NCBI GenBank assembly: GCA_963931925.1
Contig: OZ007569.1
Coordinates: forward strand, 21,589,982 to 21,653,981
Origin: Onchidella celtica
Lineage: Eukaryota; Mollusca; Gastropoda; Systellommatophora; Onchidiidae
Direction: 5' to 3'
Length of the DNA stretch: 64,000 bases
Below the pieces are notes generated by a model. That model saw only the letters and a program-made list of their open reading frames with translations, did not search any database and was not told the origin of the DNA. A program made the translations under genes and the position numbers. How positions within the stretch are numbered: position 1 is the first letter of the stretch; every line of letters begins with the position of its first letter. This document shows, piece by piece, positions 21,257-33,491 of the stretch.

Positions 21257-24200
21257 TTTTTATTACATAAAGGCTTATAATAAAAACAACAACAACAACA
21301 ACAAAAACAACAAACAAACAAAAAAAAAGTAACTATTGATAAGATTATCACCTTCACATCTTTTTACGGCCTGTTACAAAAAAGATAGAATATGAGAACC
21401 TAAAAGTTATCGTAATACTAATAGGTAAAAAAAAATAAAAAAAGAAGCACAGTACATTCCTTGCTATAAGTCATTGTGTATTCAGAAATGATCTGCATGT
21501 AATAAAACAAATATATTATATATCAAAATCTCTGTCTATTCAAGAAAGTTATAGATCTATATCTTAACTACTGCTTGAAATACTCAGCCCTTTGTAATGC
21601 AATATATGACATAAACAGTAGTCAAGAGAACATTAATTAAAAATACAAAGTAAAACAGTTGGTTCTTTGACAGTTCAAAAGCTAATGAAATGGATAATTC
21701 CAAGTTAGTGCAACAGGAAAGTAAAATGATCACATATTACAATGATTCCTGCGATGTCAAACTGTATTATACAAACCAAATGGCATAGACATATAATTAC
21801 ATTTCCTTTCTAAACATAATAAAATTTATTGTAAGAGATTGCAAATAAAGGGAAAGAACCAAAAAAAAAAAAAAAAAGTCACGGATTGGTAAAGAGTGAT
21901 CTTATCTCCCCCCTTTCTGATCAAAATTAAATCTCCCTTTCCTTCTCCTCCTATCCCTCTATATTCCCAGGCACCTACTGAGCTACCATAAAAAGAATTA
22001 ATAATAGAGAACCAACAGCATTTTATTAATAATTTATGTTGAGGGGACTCGTGGTGAAACAAAGATCTCAGTTCCCCGAATTTCTCCCAGCACAATAAAC
22101 GATAAACAGAGGGGTCATAAGAAAGGATGTAGGCCTACATTATTTTCAGAATCCCTTTATGCTCCAAATCAGGTATAAAACAACACATTATGAGTCTATA
22201 TTTCAATCAGAACTTCAGATGAAAATACGAAGCTTTAATTAAAAGAAAAACCTGACCAAATATAAGAAACCGCGATTAGAAAACATTCTTGTTTACATTA
22301 ATTTGTTTGCATTTTCTTTACAGCACATGTAAATTATTTTAAATTACATACAACTGAGACAATAAGTAATTGCATAATTACTTAAACCTCAGTACCAAAT
22401 AAAATTTACAGTAAAGGGCAACCAACACGATGTCATAATACTGACAGTATTGTCTAAACATAACTAGGCTTAACAAGTTGAACTCATTCGTTAATGGCTA
22501 CTGTACCAATAAAAAAGAAGTATGATGAGCTGGGTGGAAAAAATGTGAATTTTCAGACAAGTATAACATAGAGTAATTATTTAGAAACATTAAACATCTT
22601 TCAAAAACTGTACAGGCTTAGTTAGCCTACTTAACAAAACTGGGTGAGGAAAGAAACATTTTGTTAAAACACAAAACAAAACAAAACATAATAGCTGGTT
22701 CAGGATAATTAAAATACAGCCAATATGAATATTTCCCAATCAGTGTGACAGGAAAATAATTATACAAGTAATACATTTTATAGTTTCAATTCATTGCAGG
22801 ACTGTCATTATTGTGTTACATATGTAGTTATAAATTGTGTTACTATCGTCCTGGGACGAGACAATGACAATATTGTCATCTTTTCAATGGCCTAATTCAT
22901 GCAGTCACACAAAACTTTAAATTTCTCTTATCTCCCATCATGGTTCTAAATGGAATGGACATATTTTGAGGTATGTTTGAGCATTTTTAGACAGTGAATA
23001 GTGTGATCACAAGCAGTGGGGTTTGTTATACAGTAGGGGCCTACTTATTCACTTCTATTACCCAAACGAACCCCTAAGCACACATGAACTCTTTAAAATA
23101 AAAATGAAAAAAAATATTAGTTAACTGGTGCTTGAAATTAATTAATTAAATGTTTAGCCCTGCTAGCACAACAAATGACAAAAATATTAAACAAACAAAC
23201 AAAAAAAAATTCAAATGTAAACAACGACACGAGAATAATGGCTAATCTCTATCTCAAGTATACATAATGAACTATTACAGGTGATTGTTACAGAAACAAT
23301 TGTTACATTGTATGTTACATTAATTTGCTTTTAACACTGTTAGATTATGTTAAAGACACCGAGTCTAATGGAAAGGCTTTGAAAAAAAAAAACATGGGGA
23401 AGTGAACTACCAAACCCATGACTGTACGGAAATTTCAGCCATGAATATGAATGACTGTATTGTTAATATTATGTAGAGAACAGTTTTAAAAAAAAAAAAA
23501 TCTTAATCAACATACAGGGAAAAAAGAGCCGAGAAATGCGCCGAGATGGAAGGGGCCAGCTGTAGCCTCCCCTTCTAATCCCCCATTGCTCAGTACCTCT
23601 TGTTCTACTTCTGTAGTTCAAATAGAGTATGAAACATTAATTAAAAGATAGACCTGACCAAAATGTGTGAAAGTCCACCCTTAAAAAGAAAAGAGGGGAA
23701 AAAATCTACATTTTATTTATTTATTTTGTTTTAATGAATTTGAAATTCAAATGATTTTTTTGTGTACGGTACATTTTCTTTACACTTGTCAAGGTTAATA
23801 CTATGGTTGTCGTGCTGGGTCACGACTTGAAAAGACTTGTTTTTTTCACGGTCTCGTTGATTATAACCAGCGTAAATGTCCTTGAACTGTTCTCGTGAAC
23901 AGTTTGTTTTTGTAACACTTTTTCTTAGAGATGGAAAGAAAGTGGGGCAAGATAGAATAAATGGATAAGTTAGGAGTGACAGTGCAATTCTCGACCCCGT
24001 GATTTTGATGAACTCTTACAAGGGAAGAGAAGGGGTGAATAAGGATAGATAGTTTAAGACGCTTAGTCGCGTTCAGAAATTCGTACATAAAACGTAGAAA
24101 GCACGAAGGTTTAGAGATTTTAGTAATGGTTTTGACATTTTAATTTGACCTTGTCTGTTTCTAGTACAAGGCCGTGACCGACTTCCATGTAGATCTATTA

Positions 24201-25794
24201 ATACTACGAGCTGAGCTCGAATGGATGCACCAATCAAATCTAGGCATTTGGACGGTAATTTGCAGCTGGCCGCACAGTATATAAGCGTAGCCATTCCTAT
24301 GTTCATCACTCCATACAGAAAATTCCATCTGTGCAGGCGTCGGCGTGATTCTGCCAGAAGAATCAGAAGACTGTTGTTTTTATGTCTATGTCCATTATAG
24401 GCATTGAGATGAAGCCATGTGCTCGATTATGATATACCCACTGCTGTTGTCTACTGTTCCCTGATTCCTTATCAGGGACCAAGTGTAAGTGTTTGTCTGT
24501 TGATGATTCAACAATGAACGAGGAGCTGAACGTAATTTTTCCAGTAGGACAGGATTGCCGCACATGCTAGAAGTGCTACCCAAGAATGCAAGACAAAGAT
24601 CTATATTAACTTGCAACTAGATCTAGTATGAATGTTTGGCATACACAACTGTGAATTGGAATTGATTTGTCTGGATGAGGCTGGGGATTGCCAGCCCATC
24701 CTAGAGTAGATCTAACTTAACTACGTCAGTTTGTATTGACGAGCTTGATCCATTATAAGCGGTAGGCACAAATAGTTGAGATGACATTGTCGCCAGAGAC
24801 ATTAGTATATTGCTTGATAGATAGTAGGCAGACTATATCTGAGAGATAGATAATTAATACTTGAATTGTTAGTGAGTCAGAATGATCTTAATCTTATAGG
24901 AATCTAGAGGAGACTTCTAGTGACATATTATTGAATTTTCATTTGATGCTGCTGATGTTGTCTTTTTAGTATGTAAGAGATCTAGACAAAATTGTTAGGA
25001 AAGTTAAAGTAATTAAATTTGTGGCCCTGCAGGTCTGTTCATAAAACTTATTCAGATTGTTATTAGTGTGTGGCATGGTACGAAAGAGTAATTCATAAAT
25101 ACCTCTCGATTTTAAAATGCAGTCATAAAACCAATAACCCATAACACCCACTCTGTAACACTATCACCCAGTACCAGACCCGTAACAACACTCACATAAT
25201 GATCTACATTATTCCAAATCAAAAACTTCAGAAGCAAAAAGTAACTCCCTATTGACATGCCTCTTAGTATTCTTAGTACAAAATCAAAGACAAAAGTGAA
25301 TTTAAAAAACACGAAAATACACATAACATTAACAATAACATTATCCATCGCTCAAGAGCCATAGCCATAGGCTTATTTACTTTACAAAACTGAGAGAAGA
25401 ATTGGGACACTCTTGTTAAAAAATAAACTAAAGGAAAACATAATAGCTGGTACGTGAACATTCAGATGACAAAATTAAGGATAATTCCCGACCAGCAATG
25501 ACTGGAAATACTACTGCTAATAAATAATAATGTATAATTATTATACAGCTATCACCTAAGGTGTCTCAAGCGGGTCACAAATTTGTAAATTTTGCTTAGA
25601 GTTAGAACACACGTACTGACGTAGGCCTACATAAAAAAGGAAACAATCGTCAGTTTTGTTCAACTGTTGTCTTCAAACTTCAAGCAAAAGCAAAGACCCT
25701 TACCAGGTAAACAGGAACGTCTTGAGTTTTTCTTTAAAAAAAAATGATTCCTATACCTCACACCCAGTGTCACACTTTCATCTCACTATTGCCG
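21257..25794. other. Non-coding U2 spacer
   Basis: No supported gene. The part 21280-21800 is similar to U5 54780-55040. Local internal duplications are visible: about 22150-22330 resembles 23590-23790 ('acctgaccaaa', 'cattttctttaca'), and about 22620-22700 resembles 25370-25450 ('aaaacataatagctgg'). A TATATAAGCG element at about 24279 lies in a slightly GC-richer patch (24200-24620) with only short frames, so I do not call a promoter. Confidence 0.5.
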
Positions 25795-26344
25795 AAAGAG
25801 CAAAGACTGAATTGAGTACTGGTTACATTTTGCCGATACCGTTACGACTGTATGACTTCTTGTCGTATAAAGATTTCACTGACTCCCTAAAGCCAAAGGT
25901 CAATATTTCTAAAGTATCTGACTGATAATGATGTTATAAATATGTAACCCAAGACTTCGTTAACGTCAAAGCAAAAAGGATGAGAATAGGAGAATATGGA
26001 AACAAGGACCATCTGTACTTATCTTATCTATCCTGCCGATTTATCGTCGGTGAAATTCTTTGTTTCTCGAGGGTTTGAGCATAATGCTGTTAAGTCCTTC
26101 TTGATTTCACTTTTTCTGCCTGGTTGTCGCTCAGCAGTCTGAAATGCAAGTAGTTCGCTTTCTTGTCCTCGTTCTCATTAATCTCCTAGTCATTGATTCA
26201 TTTTGATGTGGTTTTTCATTTGTTTCTTGTTTTACCTAAGAAAGGAACTGCCATCTTGCAAACTTGCAAATTTCACAAATCTGTACAGTTGTTGTTTGTT
26301 TGTTGCAAACACCAGACTTTGCCAAATACAACTTTTCCCTGCTT

Positions 26345-26394
<50 letters not shown>

Positions 26395-27160
26395 CTGTTG
26401 TGCCACAGTGCTGTGACACCATAGATTTTCTGCTTTACATGTACCGGCAGACAGTACGTCAATAGTTTTTTTTCATGCAACAGATGGCAGCTCAATAGCA
26501 GTGAGCTCATTTATGCCGATGGGCTGGTTTGGGGGATAGAACTTAGAAGTGAATCCCAAATCCCATTACTTTTGTGTGTGGGAGTAGGGATCGCACAAAT
26601 TCTGTCGTTATGCATTATGCTTTAACTTATCTCGAAAATTGAAAGAACACATTTTGTAAATAATGTTGTTACAAGTACATAAATTATGTCCCCGAAGTTT
26701 TTTTTTGCTCCTGGAATACGTAGGTCTACTTTAAAGCCTTTTGTAATTCCAGAGCTAGTTAGAAAGCTCCTCCCGCAATACTCCTAACAACAGCCTGAAT
26801 TAATTATTCTTTCAGATTTTCCTTTTGTTTTCCTCTTTGGTTGAGAGAGCAGGGGGCAGGGTCGGGGATTCGATAAGATTTAGGGTTAAGGATAAGGACG
26901 GTGTTGGACTAGAGATAGGCACGTATATCTACTCGCCCCTAGCACAAAATGCTTGGGGTGCCTACGTACTGATAACAACAGCTTTTTGTAAGGCCATAAA
27001 GAGCGATGAGCGAAGGCAGAGTTGAGCTATCTTTATATCATACTCATGTCACTGGTACGACTGTAGCACTTGCTTCTGTGTGAAGATTTTATTATCTCGT
27101 CAAAGGGCCATGTCTAAATTGATTCTGATTTATATTCAACACAGTAGTGATAGTACTTTC
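25795..27160 (-). other. Inverted segment of the duplication unit (micro-inversion)
   Basis: Read on the minus strand this aligns with U1 about 4070-5045. Examples: 'cagttgagctatc...atcatactcatgtc' near 27017 is the reverse complement of U1 4175-4215; 'cttcttgatttcactttttc' at 26098 is the reverse complement of U1 4734-4755; 'tgaattgagtactggttaca' at 25808 matches the reverse complement of U1 5010-5028. Flanks on both sides (25651 and 27170 onward) are in normal orientation. A (GTT)n array interrupts it. Confidence 0.8.
26346..26394 (+). repeat. (GTT)n microsatellite
   Basis: About 16 uninterrupted GTT/TTG units; the poly-Val, poly-Cys and poly-Thr frames across it are artefacts of the repeat. 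Confidence 0.95.
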
Positions 27161-27738
27161 GCCCATGATTGTTCTAAACTAAGTCAACAAGTTTTGATAG
27201 AGGTTTGAGCATGTTAATATAGAAAATGTTTGACCCAAATTTATCACAGTAAGTTTTAGTTTGACCTTAAAACATCAAGACCATCACCACACAGAATCCA
27301 ACATGATCGCAAAACAAGTAGCCAAAGCTGCTCTCTGTTCAAACAACAACAACAACAACAACGACAAAAAACACAAACAACAAAAACAAGCGGCATGTCA
27401 AATACATTAATATTTGCTTACAAAGGACATACAACAGGTTGACTGTGTAAATAGCAATCCCAACGCAATAAGAAAGGAAAAATTGTACAGTAATTATCAT
27501 CAAATAAGTAAGTGCCGGTATACAAAAAAAAACAACTGAAGGAAACGTAATTTAATCGCTACACGCCATACATTCATACACATCCTAGGATGTCAGAATC
27601 CAAAATGAGAATTGAAACAGGAGCTAGTAGGAATATTATTCTGAGCTTGGGTACTTTGGTAATGGTTTTAACTTGGATCGCACAAACAGACATATTTTGT
27701 CCGTTCCTGTTGTAAGATTCGAAAGCAAAACTATTACA
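27161..27738. other. 3' flank of ankyrin copy B
   Basis: Non-coding. It is collinear with the 3' flanks of copies A, C and D: 'tttagtttgaccttaaaaca' (27253), an AAC tract (27343-27364) and 'tgggtactttggtaatgg' (27650), a block also present at about 38138. Confidence 0.6.
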
Positions 27739-29400
27739 TTACACAGAATTGATTGATGAGCTGTTTCTCAATGGCCAGTAATCCATTAAAGTTCTTCGGC
27801 TGTGCAATGTTTCATACTGTGCTGGGTCAAAGAAAAATGCAATTTCGGACCAATGACTGATTGGTAGTCCCGCTACAGGTGTTTGGAACATGAGTTTGCG
27901 CTGAAGTTTGGGTGGTAGTCCTGTCTGTTTGACACGATTTTCTCTTTCAGGACCGCCCCCGAGAGCTGACGACACCGCTATAAAAGCTAATATGCTCAGT
28001 GGCCAGGGCTGCTTCATGGCTTGCTGAAGGAACGTAACAAGTCTCAGTTCTCTAATGCTTGTGAATCCGTTTGACACTGACTGTTGTGTTCGATGGATCG
28101 AGATGGCGTGCCGGAAACGTTTTAAATCTGCATTTGTAATATAACAACAAGCAAGCATAAATTTGACTGCCTCAGTATCAGCCTTATCCAGTGCCCAGTG
28201 CAAAGGAGATTTTTTATGTACATTCCAGCGGTTCTGCAATAATCGAATGCTCCATTGCAGCAAAAAGGTAATCATCTGTTGCAAGGGATCTGGATGTTCA
28301 TGTTCATACAAGATACCTATTACTAGCCCATTGCTCACAACCATCTGCACTTTCTTTTGAAAAGTGAGAAAATCAAATGTTCCGGAACTAATTGGCCTAT
28401 AAAGCAGATGTCGATATGGAATGTGGACAACGGGGCTGGCGCCTCTATTCATCAGTATGGATACGGCGGATTGGGCAGTATCATCGGCAGTATTTCTCAT
28501 TAATAACTGTAACTTGTGAACGAAAACTGTGCGTCTTGATTTATCTACCAAATCAGGATCAGCTCCACGATCGAGCAAGAGCTCGAGGGAACTCGGATCA
28601 TATGCATGCATCAGTGCCGTCATGCCGTCATCATCTTGTTTGTTAGGATTTGCACCATTTCTTAGCAATACTCTGACTGTTTCCTTATATCCTCTCCGTG
28701 ATGCCATCATTAACGCGGTCACCCCACTTCTGTTTTGTTTGTTAGGATCAGCACCTTTTCCTAGCAGTATTCCAACTGCATGCATACATATGTATTCTCC
28801 TGAAAGTGCTTCACCTGTATCGTTATAAAATCCTCTCTTTAATGCCACCATTAACGCGGACATCCCACCACTGTCTTGTTTGTTAGGATCAGCGCCTTTT
28901 TCTAATAGTGCTTCAACTGTATCCCTATATCCTCTCTGTGATGCCATCATTAATGCGGTCATCCCACTTTTGTCGTGTTTGTTAGGATCAGCCCCTTTTT
29001 CTAACAGAGCTCTTACTGTATCCTCATATCCTTTCTCTGATGCCATCATTAAAGCGGTCATCCCACTACTGTCTTGTTTGTCAGGGTCAGAACCTTTTTC
29101 TAACAGTGCTCTAACTGTATCCCTAAGTCCTCTCTCTGATGCCATCATTAACGAGGTCATCCTACTACTGTCTTGTTTGTTGGAGTCACTTCCCCTTTCA
29201 AGTAATTCTGGAACAGCTTGCATCTCGAGGGTTTTATTTTTAATTTTTGATGCCGCCATCAATGCTGACGTTCCACACCCGTTTTGTATATTAAGGTCAC
29301 TTCCTTTACCCAACAGTTCTTTTACCACGTGTATGTAACCTATTTCTGATGCCACTGGTAATGCTGTTTTGCCATTTTTTTTCTTACATATTAGGGGCAC
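27739..29400 (-). CDS. Ankyrin-repeat protein, copy B (5'-truncated)
   Basis: The open frame gives 553 residues: about nine ankyrin repeats of the type GMTALMMASxxGxxDTVRALLEKGADPNKQD (residues 1-290), a spacer with SILMNRGASPVVHI, the conserved block SPLHWALDKADTEAVKFM (about residue 398), and the C-terminal region with FLQQAMKQPWPLSILAF and LPPKLQRKLMFQ. The C-terminus is full length like D. By comparison with C and D, roughly 175 N-terminal codons are broken, and the start at 29400 lies mid-array. The C-terminal part is well conserved and open, so a shortened protein is possible, but I lean to a decaying copy. Ankyrin repeats bind proteins; the partner is unknown. Confidence 0.65.
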   Translation of the reverse strand: MPLICKKKNGKTALPVASEIGYIHVVKELLGKGSDLNIQNGCGTSALMAASKIKNKTLEMQAVPELLERGSDSNKQDSSRMTSLMMASERGLRDTVRALLEKGSDPDKQDSSGMTALMMASEKGYEDTVRALLEKGADPNKHDKSGMTALMMASQRGYRDTVEALLEKGADPNKQDSGGMSALMVALKRGFYNDTGEALSGEYICMHAVGILLGKGADPNKQNRSGVTALMMASRRGYKETVRVLLRNGANPNKQDDDGMTALMHAYDPSSLELLLDRGADPDLVDKSRRTVFVHKLQLLMRNTADDTAQSAVSILMNRGASPVVHIPYRHLLYRPISSGTFDFLTFQKKVQMVVSNGLVIGILYEHEHPDPLQQMITFLLQWSIRLLQNRWNVHKKSPLHWALDKADTEAVKFMLACCYITNADLKRFRHAISIHRTQQSVSNGFTSIRELRLVTFLQQAMKQPWPLSILAFIAVSSALGGGPERENRVKQTGLPPKLQRKLMFQTPVAGLPISHWSEIAFFFDPAQYETLHSRRTLMDYWPLRNSSSINSV

Positions 29401-29929
29401 TTCCTCTTTCTAACAGTGCATCATCTTTTCTGATGTCACTATTAGTGCGGTCATGCCATGATTGTCTTGTATGTTACGGTCACCTCCACCTTTTAACACT
29501 AATTCAATGACCTTTACCTAGTCGATTTCCGCTGCCCGCATTAAAGTTGTCTTGCCAGTATTATCATGTATATTAGGGTCACTCCCGCATCCCAACAGTG
29601 CTATAATCACCTTTACATAGCCATTTTCCGCTGCCAGCCTTTATGCGGTCTCGCCATTTTTGTCTTGTATCTTACGGTTACCTCCCGCTTCGAACAGTGC
29701 TTTAACCGCCGACACATGGGCGTTTTCCGATGCCAATGTTAAAGAGGTCTTCCCATTGTTGTCTTGTACGTTAGGGTCACTTCCTCTTCGTATCTGAGTA
29801 TCAAGTACCTTCCTTCTTCCTCTTTCATGCCAACATTACACGGTGTTAGTTGCCATTCTTAGTCTTCTTGTTACCCGAATTTCTCACTCCTCGCTGAAGT
29901 TCGACCTGATTTCCTGTCGTTGAAGCCAT
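29401..29929 (-). pseudogene. Lost N-terminal portion of copy B
   Basis: The ancestral start is at 29929 (MASTTGNQVELQRGVRNS, compare MASRKGNQVRFQRGMRNF in C). The frame hits TAA after 27 codons. Further ankyrin-like sequence with in-frame stops and indels follows down to 29400. Confidence 0.75.
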
Positions 29930-32900
29930 GACTAACGCTGTTTAGCTTTGTTACATTTCTAGAAAGTGACAGATTGTCTACTGACATCGTGAGTTTACCA
30001 AGATCTGTGCTATTATGTTACAAAAGAGTGACATACTACTTACTAGTTCTCCTCTACACTACCGGTGCATTTAGCGATCCCGTTCTTGTACATTTATTTG
30101 CTAGCATTGCTACAACCAAAGATCCGAGGCATACCGATGGAACAATCTGTTAAAGTTTCATGATGTACCGGTACGTACAGGACATCTTTAAGACCGATGA
30201 GGGTCCAGTCATTCAGTCTTTTAAAGTTTTTCATGTAACAGTTTTGAGTGGCAACCTTACCTCTCTAATATTAAACTGACACGAGCACAAACTTGTACCA
30301 ACAATTTAAGTGTAATGTCTTTCCCTCCACAAATCTCAACTGCGAACATTGGTGCGGGATTCTTTTGCAGATTAAATGTCACTTAAATCATTAGTTTCAG
30401 TGCGACATCTAGGGATCTGTTTTCCTTCAAAATATTGAATATTGCAGAGACGGCTGGACTTTGCAGGAATATTTCTCTTATCTCTGGTATCTGAAATTTG
30501 TCAGAAAAAAAGAAAAGTCATGCAAGGCATAAACCTGCGCAAATTCCCTAAGGATCCCATTTCCTTTACTCTCTACACTAGCAACACTTTGTCTCTCCTA
30601 GAATGACACAGTTCTGAGTCCCATCAGTCAAATTTTGATCAATTGATGAATAGAGTTTCGTGTGCTCATAGCTTTTGATGTTACGACATTTTTCTATTTA
30701 ATAATACTTCCAAATTACACACCGAATCCGCCTGATATTTTGAGTCAATTTTGACACAAAATGGAGACGACCTGTAGAAATAGTGCGCAGTGTGCAGCTC
30801 AGTTCAACCAAAAAATGAAGATAGGACCTTGTCATTTTAAGGGATCCCCTCGGAATCTGTCCTCTGGATAATATTTCCGGCTGTGTTTGTCAATTTGTTT
30901 GTTCATTTATTATAATTATACTAATCGGCCCAATATCATCTGCTATGCGTTCGCACTATTTGTTCATATCTGAATAAGCTAGTGTTCTTATACACATCTG
31001 AAATTGCTCAGTTAGCAGAATGAAAGATGAAACAAGTCAAAATTTCATACAAGCGCTAGTTCTATGTCGTGAAGTGAAACGAAACATGAAACACTTTTCT
31101 TCCCTTTTTTACAGACTGGAGTGTCCATTTCACAGCAGCTAAAACTGAGCTTTTCATTTCAGTATATTTCTATAGTAATCATTACGATCGCAGCCCGGGT
31201 GACATTGTAAAAGAGCCCTCATTACAGAGAGTTCCCTTTCAGGATGTATAGCCCTCTCCCCACAGATTTCTGCTCTATAAAAGTTAATACATGTACATAC
31301 TTTCTACTTCTTCTAATTCATTTTCGTCTTCTTATGTTAGTAAACTCCGTCTGAGTCATACCCACCTCGCACACCGTTTTTTTACATAGTGGGGGAAAAT
31401 CCCCCCGAATGTGTGGCATGCAATTACTATCTTTCAACAAAACATATTTTTAACTGAATGTGTCGAAGAAAACACCATGCCTGCGGATCCATGAAAGAAT
31501 TATTTTCTGGCGTGGACCCTCAATGCATCCGGTCCTTTCTGTGAGAGGTTAAGATCTACAGCTTGATTTAATAACTTTATACTCGTTTGCAAAACTTTTT
31601 CCAGATCTATACAAATCAATTTTTTTAGAATTTTACCAATGTGTTAAAATTATATGAACATATTTAATTCTACATGTATGTGGAACGTAAGAGCTCTGAA
31701 AACGAAACATAAATAAAGAATATGTACCCAAATAGACCACGAGGGACGCAAATAAAACCGAGGCGCCATAAAGCCCAAACTCAAAGTCAAACTCGTCTTC
31801 TTTGTTTCTAGTTTGTTAAAGAAATTACAAGAACGACGCGGGCCTTTCTGTCATGGGAGGAGCGGAGGTTTTCTATACCTAGGAAAGGGTCGGTGTAAAT
31901 AATAATAGAAGGGACTTTTGTAATGTCACACAGGCAACCGTCAAACTCATGAATATATAGTATCGTTTTACAGGTACACAAAGATCTTTTCAGGATGTCG
32001 TTGAATGCTCAGTTGGAAACTCCGTTCACGTATTGCCTATGGAGCGAGAGGCGCTATGGTTGAATACTCCTGCACAGATTTCTTATCTGTGACGATAAAC
32101 GCAAACAGGATTTCACAGGTGGTACTGGATACCGACATCAGTCCATTTTAGTTCCCATTTTATATCAATTCACTTTAAGATTTGGTGTCTAAACTCTAAA
32201 CTGAAAGGCATTATTAAATTTATAATAATTCATATGACATTATGTTGTAGAAATTGAATCAACTGATTTCGAGAATCTGAAATTCGTGCTTGTATTAATT
32301 GTAACTGGAGGCCTCACAGTATCTGTTGCCTAGAAAAACTTAATCTGCTCCTCCTGTAAGGCATGTTTGACATTATGCTTCACTATTTTGAGACGGTTTT
32401 GCTGTTAGATGGCTAATTTTTGCTCGAGGCGATTTAGAAGTAACTCTCAAGAGTAGCAAACTCCTTGTTAAAAAAGATACAAAGTTGGTGAATGAATACA
32501 GAATTGTAAACTTATGACTATTGTATTGCCAAATTCAGTTTTTTTTTTTTTTGTGTGTGCATGAAGGAAAGCAATGAAGTGGCTAATTTTTATTTGAATA
32601 TGGTCTTACCTGCTTTAACTAGTACCGAGAATGACTAGATGACATCAATAACCATTTCAAAAATTGTTATTGAATACAGTCGTTTAGCTACTGCGTTATA
32701 TCTTATGAAAAAAAAGGCATGGATTTAAGTGTCCCTACGACTATGATTCGACACTGATATCATAGGACAGTATTATTGCAAACAATTAAATAATGTTGCT
32801 GCTTGAAAGCGTGGAGTAGTGGAACCAAGCAAAAAAGACACGGAAAGAAATGACACTAAAGTTGTAACTTACGACTGCAATCAATACCACTAGCGATATA

Positions 32901-33430
32901 ATGCTGATAATAGTTCTATCCCTTTGTTGACACTAATTATGTAACTATAATTAACAGAACTTTGGTCTACTAGTGCTGCTCTACAATTTCATCATAAGAA
33001 CTACTGAGTACACGACGAAGCTTATGTCACCAACATTTCTGGTAGTGGTAAACCTATTGCTCAGTCAGACCGCGGCGAATTACTCATCGTAATGTGAATG
33101 TGTTCACCTGCAAGTGTCTTTATGTGACCTAATATAGCCCACAAGAATAGCATTTCTCTTTGTTAAAGAATCTGGTCGCGTAATTGAAATCCCAGCCATC
33201 ACCCCCATGCCAATCCGATATAGTTAGATTTGTACAGGATTTCTGAGGGATTGGTAGAGTTATTGTAAGGGCGGATTTCCTACATTAACCGACTGCAGGG
33301 CGATGTTGTATCCAACGAATATACGTCGGAACGATGTAATTCCTATGAGAGTTTAATCAGTCGGATTGACTTAAATCTTGCAAGGTGGGGTGTTGTGCTG
33401 GGCAACGAAAAAGTACTTCTGCAGAAATAA
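29930..33430. other. Upstream region of copy B and U2/U3 junction
   Basis: No gene seen. It corresponds to 40189-42310 (upstream of C) and 48537-49842 (upstream of D) but is about 1.5 kb longer. The extra sequence lies between the splice-acceptor-like site at 30490 and the block near 32070-32130, 'aggatttcacaggtggtact', which matches C near 40800 and D near 49151. Origin of the extra sequence not recognised. Confidence 0.5.
30485..30530 (-). other. Candidate 3' splice site upstream of copy B
   Basis: Minus strand gives a pyrimidine-rich run, then ...AAATTTCAG before ATACCAGAG; the cut would fall between 30491 and 30490. The same site occurs 541-561 bp upstream of the start codons of C and D. 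Confidence 0.45.
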
Positions 33431-33474
33431 CTACATAAAAATTAATTTGTTCAGTGGAGAAAAAAAGAGGGGGC

Positions 33475-33491
33475 GGGGGGGGGGGGGGGGG
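33475..33491 (+). repeat. Poly-G tract
   Basis: 17 consecutive G, with a G-rich lead from 33468. Possible quadruplex or assembly-sensitive homopolymer. Confidence 0.9.

Larger units (their letters stand above)
14561..33430. repeat. Segmental duplication unit U2
   Basis: Second unit. The stretch 15018-15300 and 15935-16900 is collinear with U3 33990-35200, for example 'gcagaaaattaacaaacatttgcac' near 16359 against 34791. It then contains a Ty3/gypsy insertion (17084-21251), a long non-coding stretch, a micro-inversion (25795-27160), ankyrin copy B and its upstream region. It is the most rearranged unit and lacks the mariner. Confidence 0.7.

Noticed and set aside
24200..24620. A promoter and gene near a TATATAAGCG element
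   Set aside because: Frames on both strands are short and lack any recognisable domain; no conservation with other units was seen.
26193..26510. Open frames with poly-Val, poly-Cys or poly-Thr runs
   Set aside because: They exist only because a (GTT)n microsatellite is open in several frames.
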